Shown here: piece by piece, positions 8,451 through 18,238 of the stretch
Numbering within the stretch: the first letter of the stretch is position 1
Layout: the number at the start of each line of letters is the position of its first letter
Assembly (NCBI GenBank): GCA_964606505.1
Contig: CAZSGM010000002.1
Coordinates: 62,001-126,000, forward strand
Reading direction: 5' to 3'
Length of the DNA stretch: 64,000 nucleotides
Source of the DNA: CAKVOD01 sp964606505
GTDB lineage: Bacteria; Bacillota; Clostridia; Christensenellales; UBA1242
Program-made: the position numbers and the translations under genes
Notes under the pieces: generated by a model
The model's input: the letters and a program-made list of their open reading frames with translations, nothing else
What the model was told of the DNA's origin: nothing
Database searches by the model: none

Positions 8451-9020
8451 ATGGGACTTATAGCAATCATCGTTCTTGTCTTGATTGCGCTGCTCGTCAT
8501 TGTGGCAGTCTGCTGGGTTATTTCATTGTACAATAAATTTGTTACAATGAGAAACAACATCGACGAAGCGTTCTCGACAATGGACATCCACCTAAAGAAA
8601 AGGTTTGACCTCGTGCCAAACTTGGTCGCTACAGTCAAAGGTTACGCAAAACATGAGGCTGAAGCGCTTGAAAAAACAATTGCAGCGCGCAATATGGCGC
8701 ACGCGTCAGGGGACATTACAAAACAACTTGAAGCGGAGGGCGCAATCAGTGGTGCGTTGAAGAGTTTGTTTGCGGTAACGGAGAGTTATCCTGAACTTAA
8801 GGCAAACACAAACTTTATGGACTTGCAAAACCAACTCAAGTTGCTTGAGGACGAAATCGCAAGTTCAAGGAAGTACTACAACGGCGTTGTTAAGATTTAC
8901 AACACCAAACGCGAAGTTTTTCCATCCAACATTGTTGCGAAAATGTTCAAGTTTGAAAAACGCCCATTGTACGAAGTGAGCGCACCTGAACAAAGAGAAA
9001 ATGTTAAAGTTGAATTTTAA
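8451..9020 (+). CDS. lemA: LemA family membrane protein
   Basis: A 189-residue protein with one N-terminal membrane helix followed by a helical bundle. The LemA hallmarks are present: YNKFVTMRNNIDEAFSTMDIHLKKRFDLVPNLV, then VKGYAKHEAEALEKTIAAR and the C-terminal YNTKREVFPSNIVAKMF. The molecular function is not settled. ATG 8451 is chosen because AGGAG (8441-8445) has ideal spacing to it; an in-frame GTG at 8445 overlaps that site. It forms a conserved pair with the DUF2207 gene downstream, separated here by a terminator-like stem. Confidence 0.93.
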   Translation: MGLIAIIVLVLIALLVIVAVCWVISLYNKFVTMRNNIDEAFSTMDIHLKKRFDLVPNLVATVKGYAKHEAEALEKTIAARNMAHASGDITKQLEAEGAISGALKSLFAVTESYPELKANTNFMDLQNQLKLLEDEIASSRKYYNGVVKIYNTKREVFPSNIVAKMFKFEKRPLYEVSAPEQRENVKVEF

Positions 9021-9024
9021 TTTG

Positions 9025-9063
9025 AATTGCCTAAGTAACTTATTGTTATTCTAGGCAATTTTT
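9025..9063 (+). terminator. Attenuator-like terminator between lemA and the DUF2207 gene
   Basis: AATTGCCTA (9025-9033) and TAGGCAATT (9052-9060) form a perfect 9-bp stem followed by a short T-run, ending five bases before the next ribosome binding site. It probably lowers expression of the second gene relative to lemA. Confidence 0.65.
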
Positions 9064-9076
9064 GTATGGAGTAAAT

Positions 9077-11095
9077 ATGCTAGATAACAAACAATTTAAA
9101 GCCTCAACCCCCGCACGCAACCCGCAATGTGCAAACTACGGGCAGGGGGCGGCAAAACGCATTATTTTAATGTTGCTAATGTGCCTAGTGTTGCCGCTGC
9201 TATTTGCAGGTTGCGGCGAAACAGCCACTAAAAGTAACGACTACACGCTCTCAAACTACGACGTCCACGCCTATGTTTCCAAGGAAAACGTCGTTACAAT
9301 AACTGAGGAGTTTACCGTCCACTTTAACGTGCAAATGCACGGCGTAATGCGTTACATACCGATGCGCACAACAGCTTATTACCAAGTGGGTGATAAGGTC
9401 GTCAAAAAAACATACAAAACGGAGATTTCTAACGCCCGCGTGCTTACGGGTAATTGCGTCGATCGCGGCGAAAGTGGTTTTAACTACTTCTTTCAACTTG
9501 GCGACCAGTATTCGTATCAGCCCGTTGGCTCAAGTACAACTTTTGCCATCTCCTACGATATGAAAATCCCCGACAACCGTCTCACGGAATATGATACTTT
9601 TTATTATAATATAATCCCGTTTGACTGGGACGTCGAAATCCACGGCGCGAACTTTGTCATTGAGTACGAAAACGACATCAGCGAGAGCGTTTTGCACGAT
9701 ATGACGCACGTCTACGTCGGTGCGGCGGGGACGACGCAGGCAGGCGACGGTTTAACAATCGCTTTTGACAACTCAACGATTAGCGGCTCAGTTGACTTCC
9801 TCGACGCGTTTGAGGGCGTAACGGTTTATACTGAGTTTGAAAAAGGTTTCTTTGGTTACAACCAAGCAAAATACTGGTGGATTGGTATTGGCGCGCTTGT
9901 TTTATTGATACTTGTGATTTTGTGGGCGTTTTACTACTTTAATAAAAGAAAAATCAATAGAATGTTGGTTCCGACTGTCGAGTTTAAGGCACCGCAAGGA
10001 CTTACACCTGCCGAATGTGGCTTGATTTTGGACGGAAAGGTCGACAATCGCGACTTGCTTTCAATGATTGTCTATTGGGCGAGCAAAGGCTATATCAAGA
10101 TAATCGAGAAAAATAAACAAGTCAGCCTTGAAAAACTTAAGGAACTTGACAACCCTAAACGTTACGAAAAAACTATATTTGACGCGATTTTTGAGGGTAG
10201 CGACCTTGTTGAAATCAAGAAAATCAACAACTTCGGCGAAGCTGTTTCAAATGCACGCGCGCAACTTAAAGTTGACCTCAAACACACTAATTTTGAAACC
10301 AAAACCAAGACGGCGCGCGGGGTTTTTCAAACCCTTAGCGCAATTATACCTGCGATTGCAACATTTATGTTGCTTGTTTTTACCGCAAACGTGTGGGCAA
10401 TCTTTGTCGCAATCGGCGAGTGTGCGGCTATCGCGTGCGCGTGCGGGCTCTACAATTTTGCGGACGACAAAAAACACTACCATTCGCAGGGCAAAACAAA
10501 ATTTTTAAAACTAATCGCGCTGTTCGTCCCGCTGGCGTTCTGTTTCGGGCTGTTCTTTGTGTACGAGTTTTATGTGGATAGGGTCGTCCTCATTTTGTGG
10601 GCGCACCTAGCAAGTGTTTTGTTAATGATTATGTCGGCAAAAGTACTGAGTCGCACGGAAATAAGCGTTGAGCGTCTAGGCAAAATCGTCGGGCTGAAAA
10701 ATTACATCCGAGCAGCTGAAAAGGATAGGCTTGAAATGCTTGTTAAGGAAACGCCGTCGTTGTTTTATGACGTCTTGCCTTACGCATATGTTTTGAATGT
10801 AACCGACGAGTACTGTAAAAAGTTTGAACAAATCAAAATCTCTCCGCCTGAGTGGTATGTAAGCGACGCAATTACAGGAAACGACTTCATCACAGGTATG
10901 TACATCGCAACACTGCTAAACAACAGCGTCAGCAAAGTTAATTCCGTGCTGCTCTCCCCAATGAATAATGCGGACTCAATCGCCAAAGCACTCGACAACA
11001 TCGGTGGCAACATCGGCGGAGGTATCGGTGGCGGAACTAAGGGCGGCGGCTTCGGCGGCGGCGGACTTGGTGGCGGCGGCGGCAGAGGCTGGTAA
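9077..11095 (+). CDS. DUF2207 membrane protein with glycine-rich tail
   Basis: About 672 residues. The N-terminus has a hydrophobic signal ending in LLFAGCGE, which resembles a lipobox. It is followed by an extracytoplasmic DUF2207 domain (SNYDVHAYVSKENVVTITEEFTVHF), a membrane helix at YWWIGIGALVLLILVILWAF, a cytosolic segment, a second cluster of about four membrane helices, and the family's typical C-terminal Gly-rich tail (GGGFGGGGLGGGGG). The function is unknown; DUF2207 and LemA proteins are genetically linked in many bacteria. ATG 9077 lies 6 bp after GGAG; the earlier in-frame TTG at 9062 has no site. The lipobox and the multi-pass topology together are a little unusual. Confidence 0.88.
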   Translation: MLDNKQFKASTPARNPQCANYGQGAAKRIILMLLMCLVLPLLFAGCGETATKSNDYTLSNYDVHAYVSKENVVTITEEFTVHFNVQMHGVMRYIPMRTTAYYQVGDKVVKKTYKTEISNARVLTGNCVDRGESGFNYFFQLGDQYSYQPVGSSTTFAISYDMKIPDNRLTEYDTFYYNIIPFDWDVEIHGANFVIEYENDISESVLHDMTHVYVGAAGTTQAGDGLTIAFDNSTISGSVDFLDAFEGVTVYTEFEKGFFGYNQAKYWWIGIGALVLLILVILWAFYYFNKRKINRMLVPTVEFKAPQGLTPAECGLILDGKVDNRDLLSMIVYWASKGYIKIIEKNKQVSLEKLKELDNPKRYEKTIFDAIFEGSDLVEIKKINNFGEAVSNARAQLKVDLKHTNFETKTKTARGVFQTLSAIIPAIATFMLLVFTANVWAIFVAIGECAAIACACGLYNFADDKKHYHSQGKTKFLKLIALFVPLAFCFGLFFVYEFYVDRVVLILWAHLASVLLMIMSAKVLSRTEISVERLGKIVGLKNYIRAAEKDRLEMLVKETPSLFYDVLPYAYVLNVTDEYCKKFEQIKISPPEWYVSDAITGNDFITGMYIATLLNNSVSKVNSVLLSPMNNADSIAKALDNIGGNIGGGIGGGTKGGGFGGGGLGGGGGRGW

Positions 11096-11181
11096 CACTC
11101 GCAAAGTTTATAACGCATTTGCAGGCGAAAAACCATTTGATATTTTAATATAATGAACAACTAAAAATTTTAAACACAATG

Positions 11182-11246
11182 GGGCGCGAATTTGCGCCCT
11201 AATATATAAAGGAAAACAATACCTAATATATAAAAGGAAAACAATA
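11182..11246 (+). repeat. Hairpin and duplicated 24/25-bp leader before rluB
   Basis: GGGCGC (11182-11187) pairs with GCGCCC (11194-11199). Directly after it, a unit beginning CCTAATATATAAA and ending GGAAAACAATA occurs twice in tandem (11198-11221 and 11222-11246), duplicating the ribosome binding site region. A similar AGGCG...CGCCT hairpin plus TATATATAATAAGGA lies before sufB (40985-41017). Confidence 0.7.
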
Positions 11247-11251
11247 ACAAA

Positions 11252-11983
11252 ATGAGAATAAATAAATATATCGCGACTTGCGGTGTTGCTTCGCGTAGAA
11301 AAGCAGACGAGTTAATAGAAAATGGACGCGTTAAAATAAACGGGCAGGTTGTTTGCGAACTTGGAGTGGAAGTTGGCGTGGAAGATATGGTTGAGGTGGA
11401 CGGACAGGTTGTTTGCCTCAAAAATAACGAACTTTACTTTATGCTAAACAAGGCGCAGGGTTGCGTTACGACCGCGAGCGACGATAGGGGCAGGACGACC
11501 GTGGTTGACGTTTTTAATGATTGGTATGCACGCAATTACGGCAAAACACCGCCGCGCGTATTTCCTGTCGGGCGCCTCGATTACAACACGCAGGGCTTGC
11601 TCATCTTGACCACCGACGGGGAACTTGCGAACATACTCACGCACCCCAAACACCACATCGAAAAAACTTACATCGCCAAAATCCGCCCCAATCTTTCGGC
11701 GGACGACATTAGAACGCTAGAAAGTGGAGTTGTTATCGACGACGAGAAAACTTTGCCCGCAAAAGTGCGTGTGTTGAAAACGAGCGGCAACAAGCAGAGC
11801 GTTGAGGTCAAAATTTCGCAAGGACGCAACAGGCAAGTGCGCAAAATGTTTAGCGCGGTCGGAAAGATTGTTGAAAAACTTGAGCGGGTTTGCGTCGGCG
11901 AACTGGGGCTGAAAGGACTTGCGCGCGGCAATGTGCGTGAACTTGAGCCGAGTGAAATTGCTTATTTAAAGTCGTTAAAGTAG
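11252..11983 (+). CDS. rluB: 23S rRNA pseudouridine synthase, RluB/RsuA family
   Basis: 243 residues with an N-terminal S4 RNA-binding domain (residues 1-60, MRINKYIATCGVASRRKADE) and a pseudouridine synthase domain. The catalytic Asp lies in GRLDYNTQGLLILTTDGELA, and the C-terminal motif is GRNRQVRKMFSAVGK. The family converts one uridine in 23S (RluB, RluE/F) or 16S (RsuA) rRNA; length and context favour RluB, but exact site specificity cannot be read. Its leader is a 24-bp tandem duplication containing two GGAAAA elements. It is transcribed apart from the neighbouring secreted-protein genes. Confidence 0.9.
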   Translation: MRINKYIATCGVASRRKADELIENGRVKINGQVVCELGVEVGVEDMVEVDGQVVCLKNNELYFMLNKAQGCVTTASDDRGRTTVVDVFNDWYARNYGKTPPRVFPVGRLDYNTQGLLILTTDGELANILTHPKHHIEKTYIAKIRPNLSADDIRTLESGVVIDDEKTLPAKVRVLKTSGNKQSVEVKISQGRNRQVRKMFSAVGKIVEKLERVCVGELGLKGLARGNVRELEPSEIAYLKSLK

Positions 11984-12067
11984 GCGCGAGGGTTGCGGGG
12001 AGATTGTCGAATGATTGGTTAAATTGACAGATTTTGAAATAAATTTCTCAAATTCAACCTAAAACGC

Positions 12068-12096
12068 TTTACTTTTTTACCCTAAAAAGTTATAAT
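12068..12096 (+). promoter_or_regulatory. Promoter of the 757-residue secreted protein
   Basis: TTTACT (12068-12073), 17-bp spacer, TATAAT (12091-12096). In the leader, TGCCAAAA (from 12110) is complementary to TTTTGGCA (ending about 12155). This could be an RNA hairpin that shields or spaces the ribosome binding site. Confidence 0.6.
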
Positions 12097-12188
12097 GAGG
12101 TAAATATAATGCCAAAACATCGGTTGAAATTGTTTTTATTGTATGTTTTTGGCAATTTGACACAAACTAATGAAAAATGAGGTGCGTT

Positions 12189-14462
12189 ATGCAAAAAACG
12201 GCTGGTAAAAACACAAGAAAGTTATATTTGCTTACTTCGGTAATCGCTTTGTTGGTTGTGCTTACTGTATCATTGGCTTTGATATTTACACTTGGTGCAA
12301 GGGGAACAAACGGCACTGGAGATAAGGATGGCGTTAGTACTGGGACGACTGGTAAGGTTCTGACGGGACTCACTAATAATGGTAATACTGTAACATCAAC
12401 AAATGGGATAGCAGCAAACAATGTACAAAATTTAAAGGTAACAAATAGTAGTGAAGTAGATGTTTACATTCGCGCTAGAGTAATTTTAACAGGTAGTGTT
12501 AACGGAGCTGTTAACTTTGAATATGACAAAACAAAATGGACTTATGCGGCGGACAACTACTTGTACTATAGCGACGCAGTTGCGCCTAATGGGGCTACAA
12601 CTAACCTTATTACGAATTTTGCAAGCGGAGTAACGGGTACTGTTAGAGTCATAGTAGAGGCGCTTCAAAAAGACGCGGCTATTCCAACTGTGAAATATAC
12701 TTATAATACCAACGCTGCAGTTTCAATAGGGGGAGATAACAATCCTACAGGTTGGAATGCAAGCAGTAATGCTTTGCAGTATGGGCTTATTAAGTTTTCA
12801 CAAGATTTAACGGAATTGAGTGGACCAAATGATACGGACACTGTCAAAATAGAGAACACAGGTAAACAAGACCTTGATGTAAAATTTAGAATTGCGTCCA
12901 GTGAATGGATTGTTCAAAAAGGGCAAGTTGGGTCGACTACTAAAACAATCAATTGGGACGCAAACGCGGGTTACTACCACCTTGTTGGAAAACTTGCCGT
13001 TGGCGAAACATTGACCCTTACACTTGGCGACGCAAACAAGAACAACGGAATTAAAGCGGGGAATACAAAAATTCACTTTACTCTGCAAGACTATGTTGTA
13101 GCAACCGATGTTTACGCGTTAGTTGATAATAATTTAAGTAATTTGGGAACTTTAGTTAATGGTACAACGGACACATATAATTTGACTTCAGGTCAAAATC
13201 CTTATATATATTCCTACAATAATGTAGACAAGTTTGTATATGTAAAAGTTACGACAACGGGCACTTTCACATTCAATAGTGCTTGGGGACAACTTGAGGG
13301 GGAAGTTACAGGGGTTTCTGGTGCGGTAATCACTCCTAAGTCCTGCAGTGCTCAGTTGTTTGCGACGGCGCCAAATGCGGCTTATACGGTCAAAGTTTGG
13401 ACTGCGCAAAAGATTGATAATCCAACTATTAGTGTAGTTAAGGCTAATGGATTGAAAACTTCAACTGGTAATTATCAGCCTGCAAAGTCAGGGGATACAG
13501 ATTTTAGTATTACGGATAGCCAAATTGAAATCCAAGACCTTGTTTTGGCTGCCACAACAACAGCAACAAGTTCCGATGTTACTAGCAAGTGGGGGAATTT
13601 GGCTATAAAATCAGATGACGATAGTGATATGCTTGTTAGAGTTTCATTGTCATTCTCTTGGGGAACTTTATCTAATAACGTGTGGACTCCAAGTACTGAT
13701 GAATTAGGTTTCTCGCCAAGTAAATTCTACGGCAAAGGCTTTAGTTTCAACAGTGAAGACCAATCATTGACATACAACTATAACTTGTCAAAAGGGCAAT
13801 GCACTTCAGCGCTACTTGATTTTAGTTACGACTCAACTGAATTAACAACTATGGTTAACAAAATTAAAGCAAAGAATCAAGCGCTCAAACTCACAATTAT
13901 GGTGGAGGCAATTTACGCAGTTGGTTCACAACTTGATATATTGAGATTAAATGGGGGACAAGGAACACCTTCAAATACAAACTATTATACAACTGAAGAA
14001 CTTGGGACAGAGCAAACTAACACTACTACAAATGGCTATAAATCAATGACAAAAAATATGAACATTATTTATGGCAACGCATCTGACCTTGCAACTGAAT
14101 TAAGTAAATATGTTGTTTACGCAACAAACAACTTCCCAGTTGGTATTAGAGTAGCTGTTGCTTTGCAATGGGGGACATATAATTCAACAACTGGCGCTTG
14201 GACTCCTGCAACTTCTCCAAACTCGTCAGTCGACCTCGGACAGTACATTGATACTGCTCATTGGGAATTTGACGACGAACTTGGTGGATACAACTACAAG
14301 TGCTCAATACCTGGGAAATGCGCAACACTTCCAATCTTTAGTAATTCCGCATTGACAAACTCATCAACTGGTTTAGCAGCAAAGATAGGTACTGAATCTT
14401 CTAGCCACAGCGGGCAGGTTCTTAGGGTTGTCATAATGGCAGAAACAACACACAAAATCTAA
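12189..14462 (+). CDS. Secreted modular surface protein with repeated beta-rich modules
   Basis: 757 residues with an N-terminal hydrophobic segment (about 13-37) ending in TLGARGTNG. The rest is Asn/Thr/Ser-rich. At least three related modules can be seen: one starts at VQNLKVTNSSEVDVYIRARV, and two others contain FSWGTLSNNVWTP and LQWGTYNSTTGAWTP. Each goes on through an aromatic YNY stretch and closes in a strand such as LTIMVEA or VVIMAET. The look recalls camelysin/TasA-type fibre proteins, but this is only a resemblance. There is no sortase or S-layer motif, so the N-terminal segment may be the anchor. ATG 12189 follows GAGGTG; an ATG at 12177 lacks a site. I cannot assign a function. 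Confidence 0.75.
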   Translation: MQKTAGKNTRKLYLLTSVIALLVVLTVSLALIFTLGARGTNGTGDKDGVSTGTTGKVLTGLTNNGNTVTSTNGIAANNVQNLKVTNSSEVDVYIRARVILTGSVNGAVNFEYDKTKWTYAADNYLYYSDAVAPNGATTNLITNFASGVTGTVRVIVEALQKDAAIPTVKYTYNTNAAVSIGGDNNPTGWNASSNALQYGLIKFSQDLTELSGPNDTDTVKIENTGKQDLDVKFRIASSEWIVQKGQVGSTTKTINWDANAGYYHLVGKLAVGETLTLTLGDANKNNGIKAGNTKIHFTLQDYVVATDVYALVDNNLSNLGTLVNGTTDTYNLTSGQNPYIYSYNNVDKFVYVKVTTTGTFTFNSAWGQLEGEVTGVSGAVITPKSCSAQLFATAPNAAYTVKVWTAQKIDNPTISVVKANGLKTSTGNYQPAKSGDTDFSITDSQIEIQDLVLAATTTATSSDVTSKWGNLAIKSDDDSDMLVRVSLSFSWGTLSNNVWTPSTDELGFSPSKFYGKGFSFNSEDQSLTYNYNLSKGQCTSALLDFSYDSTELTTMVNKIKAKNQALKLTIMVEAIYAVGSQLDILRLNGGQGTPSNTNYYTTEELGTEQTNTTTNGYKSMTKNMNIIYGNASDLATELSKYVVYATNNFPVGIRVAVALQWGTYNSTTGAWTPATSPNSSVDLGQYIDTAHWEFDDELGGYNYKCSIPGKCATLPIFSNSALTNSSTGLAAKIGTESSSHSGQVLRVVIMAETTHKI

Positions 14463-14552
14463 TAATGACAAAGCCAATCGGTAAACTAAGTTACTAACGC
14501 GACAAACTTTCGTTTTCGCTAATAACTTAGGCTAAGTACTGATTAATAAATG

Positions 14553-14590
14553 AAAGGTGGAACGCTCCAAGAGTGAGTTTCACCTTTTTT
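14553..14590 (+). terminator. Terminator of the secreted-protein gene
   Basis: AAAGGTG (14553-14559) pairs with CACCTTT (14581-14587), extended inward by GAAC/GTTT and CGCTC/GAGTG, and followed by T. It lies 90 bp after the stop. Confidence 0.75.
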
Positions 14591-14629
14591 GCGTCTATAG
14601 GGCTTTTGCGTATTTAGAAAATGGAAACT

Positions 14630-14790
14630 CCCCGCCTTGTGTGCGTTTAGAAGATAAGTACTCGAGCCCCGCCTTGTGTACATTTGGATAATGGAGACTT
14701 CAAACATTATGGTATTTAAATAGGACGCAATTCGGTGCGCAGTTAGGCTCAAAGCGAGGGTAATGGCAAAATAGTCGCCCCGTCTTGTGT
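14630..14790. repeat. Three dispersed copies of CCCCGYCTTGTGT
   Basis: CCCCGCCTTGTGT occurs at 14630-14642 and 14667-14679, and CCCCGTCTTGTGT at 14778-14790. The flanks also resemble one another (AATGGAAACT and AATGGAGACT). The stretch is more GC-rich than its surroundings and has no credible ORF. It may be the remains of a decayed tandem repeat or pseudogene. The rest of 14791-14917 shows nothing I can name. Confidence 0.6.
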
Positions 14791-14917
14791 GGCACAATAC
14801 CCTGTATCAAGGGGATTTAAAAGGTTATCTTGTTGTGTTAGAGCGAGTGGGAGACGGAGAATTTGCATTTAAAATTTTTAAGTTTTAAAAAAAATGAGGC
14901 GCAAGCCATTTATTCGC

Positions 14918-14946
14918 TTGCTTAATATAAAAAATTAAGTTATAAT
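14918..14946 (+). promoter_or_regulatory. Promoter of the M6-type protease gene
   Basis: TTGCTT (14918-14923), 17-bp spacer, TATAAT (14941-14946), about 70 bp before GTG 15014. Confidence 0.65.
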
Positions 14947-15013
14947 ACAAATAATATATATATTTATTACAAATACTAAACAATAATTATTTGTGATACA
15001 TAGGAGAAAGATT

Positions 15014-18000
15014 GTGAGAAGTTCGTTGAATAAGTTGTTAAAAATTTCGTCAATTGCAGTATTATCATTATTGCTCCTTTGTTCGCTGTGTTTTGGCGCG
15101 CTAACGCTTACTTCTAAGCAAGGTACTGCGGATGTATCCGATGCTGAAACGGCTGTGAGCGATACGCAGAAGATTGCCGACCAGTATATACAAAACTTCA
15201 ATTTTGATAGGGTGCAGACTCCTTCAAATGTTGCCGCCAATAGTCCGCAAACTTTGCCAGCTGGGTTGACTCTTACGGATTTCGACGTTAACACAGACAC
15301 TAACTATTATGTGGTTGTCGCGTTTGTAAACCTTTCGGGCAACTCAACAAAATGGGCTGACGCCGATGTTAACAATATTATGCGCGCGCTAAACGACGAT
15401 ACGCCGAATAACGATATTTTTAGCGTTAGAGAGTATTTTAAAGAGCAGTCCTACGGGAAAATTAATTTCCAGGCGGGCTACACCATTCAAGATGTAAGCA
15501 CTAGATATAATGACATTCAAGAGGAATTGATAACGAGTGCGCATTATGAAACGGAGCAAAATATTTTCGCTGAGGCAGTTAACAAGGCGGGGGAAATTAA
15601 ACACAATGGCAATAAAATTACAAATTTCCACTGCAGATTGATTCATTATCCGTACAAATCAGATGACAGAAATTACATTTTATGGCCACACTCTTGGAGT
15701 TCGGGGACGCTTGTTTCAAGTCCAAAAGTTATTGTGAATGGCTCACATGAAGACGAAGCGCCATTTACGGGGACGTACGCGCACGAGTTTTCGCACGCGC
15801 TTGGTTTGCCTGACTTGTACTGCGACGCGTCTAATTCGGAAGTGCCAGTAGGTAGTTGGTTCATAATGGCGTCAACTAATTATTTTTACCCTCAGAGTCT
15901 GAATGCGTTTTTCAAGGGTAAACTAGGTTTTACGACTGAAGCTCCATATGGATTTAATAACGACGCAAAAATTCGCACGGTTACAAGTTCGGGCGACTAT
16001 GAACTTAGTCCATGCAACTCGCAAGATGGTGTAATTGCGTACAAGTTTGCTGAGCGAGAAATCACAATGGGTGCACACCAAAATCAAAACGGGGCAAATT
16101 GCAGTTCAACTGAAAAAGCAAAAGAGATGTTTTTTGTTGAGTACAAGGTAAAAGCAAGTAGTAAGACACAAACCGATTATGGAATAGACGGCACTGGGCT
16201 AATTATATATAGAGTAGTAACTTCAGTATGTACAGACGAGATAGGAAACCTCTACCCTGACAGACTTGGAGAAGTAAAATATCAAGTCTACATTCTAAGA
16301 GATAAAACAGTTTCTAATACACAAGGTGCTGCAATAACTACAAACGGAACTTTTGGAAGCAATGCTGAAAATTCCAAAAGCAATAAAGTAATTACTTATC
16401 ACGACGATACAAACACAAAGATTGTCATTAAAAATAAAGGAACAAACAGCAACGGGAATGCAATAGTTCAGTTTAGTTTTCCTGAAGAGAGTGAAAGATT
16501 TACTGTGTCAGGGACGTTTAAGGTTGACGGCGTAGCAAAGGCAGGCGTAAGGCTTTACACTCGAGAGTTGTCATCTGCAGGTGGTCGTAGTGCTGCGCAG
16601 GATGCAGGCGTTAGTACTGACGCAAGCGGGCACTTCTTCATTAACGACTTAAAAGATGGTACGGAAGTTTTGTTCGCAAAGAACGAAACCGAATTTTATC
16701 AAGAAAAAGTAACCGTAAATGGCGAAAATCAAATTGATATAGCCGTTTCAGAAACATCAAACTTTGAGTTTACATTTAAGCTTGTGTATATGGACAACAA
16801 CGATTACAAGCCGCTGCAAGGTGTTAAGGTTCGCAAAAAGGGCGAAACGACAATACTTGCTACCACTAACAACGAGGGTATTGCGGTTGTAACACTGCAG
16901 TTAAATGACCAAGTGGAATTTGAACTTGAGGGTTACAACATAAATATTTACACATTCACAAACCCAACGGAAACTGAACAGCAGTTAGTTGGGCAAAATA
17001 TGAGCACAAGCCAAAACGTTCAACTGAAAGTTGTGGACGCGGGCGGAGCGATGATTGAGGATGTCGAAATTTTAGATATGACGGGAGATGAGGGGGGTAG
17101 TCTGAGTTTGCCTGTATCAATAGTTGAGGGCAATTACGCGTTCTCAGGTATCATTGGGCACACGATTATGGTAAAGGCAGGTACTAACTACGCGCCTGTT
17201 ACATTCAAGATTGAGCAAACAGACACTATCAATGTCCGCACAATTACACTATATTCTTACCAAAGTACGACTGTAACCATAAAAAATGCGCTCAATGAGT
17301 ACATTGCAGATGTTGAGGTTTACGTGGACGATACATTGGTTGGGCGCACAACTTCAGGCGGGCAATGCGTGATTGAAAAAGTTGCTAAAAATCAAACAAT
17401 AACCTTTAAGCATAGCGGCGTTAGTGTCGATTACTCTATTAATCCGTTTACGTACGGTGGCGAGCCTGCAATTTCGCTTCAGGCAAATTATGCTAAAGTT
17501 GACGTCCTTTTGGAGTTCTACAGACCTAACAGTTTCGACACGGGAAACTTGTTGTCAGCGTCATTGTTTACCGATGGCAGTTTGACTGTCAGTGTTAACG
17601 GCGCGATTGTTTCGACGGCGACCTACGGCGAGAAATTGCGTGTGCCTGCAACTTATATGACAGGAATAACCTTTAGTATCGGTAATTATGTCATCACTGA
17701 CGAAAATGGCAACAAACTTTCAAGTGCTGACGGGATTTCACTTATCGTAACTAAGGATAACGCGGTTGCGTTTGAGGACGGGAGCGTAACATATCGCTTG
17801 TTTGCAAAGAAAATTGTAACACTTACAGGGGTTGTTGAGTTCCCTGATGGCGCGGATTCTAAGAGTGTTGATATTTACATCAATGGACTTAGGGTTGGTG
17901 TAACGGATAAAAATGGGGCATTCTTACTCAAAGAGGTTGTTGAGGGCGACGAAATCGTGTTTAAGTGCGAAGGGTACGAGTTTGGAAAGTACTACGTTGT

Positions 18001-18217
18001 TGACACGACCGAGCCACTTAAGATTGCAGCGGAGCAAGAGGACCCATTCAAATATCTTTCAATCTACATCTTGTTCGGCGTGCTGGCAATATGCTTTATC
18101 GCACCGTACTTTGTCGGTTTGTCAAGGAAGAAAAAATATCTTGAGGACATCGACAATATGGGAGTAGATACAACCGACGCAAATGACAAAAAGTCAAAGA
18201 AAAACAAGAAAAAATAA
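15014..18217 (+). CDS. M6-type (immune inhibitor A-like) secreted metalloprotease, C-terminally anchored
   Basis: 1067 residues. A signal peptide (about 1-30) is followed by a zinc metalloprotease domain with HEFSHALGLPDLY (His257, Glu258, His261, Asp267), the M6 signature, and an upstream SVREYFKEQSYGKINF typical of that family. Downstream are at least three carboxypeptidase-regulatory/Cna-B-like beta modules (VSGTFKVDGVAKAGV..., PLQGVKVRKKGETT..., VDIYINGLRVGVTDKNG). The protein ends in a transmembrane helix (YLSIYILFGVLAICFIAPYF) and a Lys-rich cytosolic tail, so the protease should be displayed on the cell surface. GTG 15014 is chosen for AGGAG seven bases upstream. It could process host or surface proteins; the substrate is unknown. 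Confidence 0.88.
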   Translation: MRSSLNKLLKISSIAVLSLLLLCSLCFGALTLTSKQGTADVSDAETAVSDTQKIADQYIQNFNFDRVQTPSNVAANSPQTLPAGLTLTDFDVNTDTNYYVVVAFVNLSGNSTKWADADVNNIMRALNDDTPNNDIFSVREYFKEQSYGKINFQAGYTIQDVSTRYNDIQEELITSAHYETEQNIFAEAVNKAGEIKHNGNKITNFHCRLIHYPYKSDDRNYILWPHSWSSGTLVSSPKVIVNGSHEDEAPFTGTYAHEFSHALGLPDLYCDASNSEVPVGSWFIMASTNYFYPQSLNAFFKGKLGFTTEAPYGFNNDAKIRTVTSSGDYELSPCNSQDGVIAYKFAEREITMGAHQNQNGANCSSTEKAKEMFFVEYKVKASSKTQTDYGIDGTGLIIYRVVTSVCTDEIGNLYPDRLGEVKYQVYILRDKTVSNTQGAAITTNGTFGSNAENSKSNKVITYHDDTNTKIVIKNKGTNSNGNAIVQFSFPEESERFTVSGTFKVDGVAKAGVRLYTRELSSAGGRSAAQDAGVSTDASGHFFINDLKDGTEVLFAKNETEFYQEKVTVNGENQIDIAVSETSNFEFTFKLVYMDNNDYKPLQGVKVRKKGETTILATTNNEGIAVVTLQLNDQVEFELEGYNINIYTFTNPTETEQQLVGQNMSTSQNVQLKVVDAGGAMIEDVEILDMTGDEGGSLSLPVSIVEGNYAFSGIIGHTIMVKAGTNYAPVTFKIEQTDTINVRTITLYSYQSTTVTIKNALNEYIADVEVYVDDTLVGRTTSGGQCVIEKVAKNQTITFKHSGVSVDYSINPFTYGGEPAISLQANYAKVDVLLEFYRPNSFDTGNLLSASLFTDGSLTVSVNGAIVSTATYGEKLRVPATYMTGITFSIGNYVITDENGNKLSSADGISLIVTKDNAVAFEDGSVTYRLFAKKIVTLTGVVEFPDGADSKSVDIYINGLRVGVTDKNGAFLLKEVVEGDEIVFKCEGYEFGKYYVVDTTEPLKIAAEQEDPFKYLSIYILFGVLAICFIAPYFVGLSRKKKYLEDIDNMGVDTTDANDKKSKKNKKK

Positions 18218-18238
18218 TGCAATTTCAATAAAATTATT

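Noticed and set aside
17090..17100. G6 run within the M6 protease gene as another phase-variable tract
   Set aside because: Six G is too short to be unusually slippery. It lies deep in the gene and the frame is intact on both sides.
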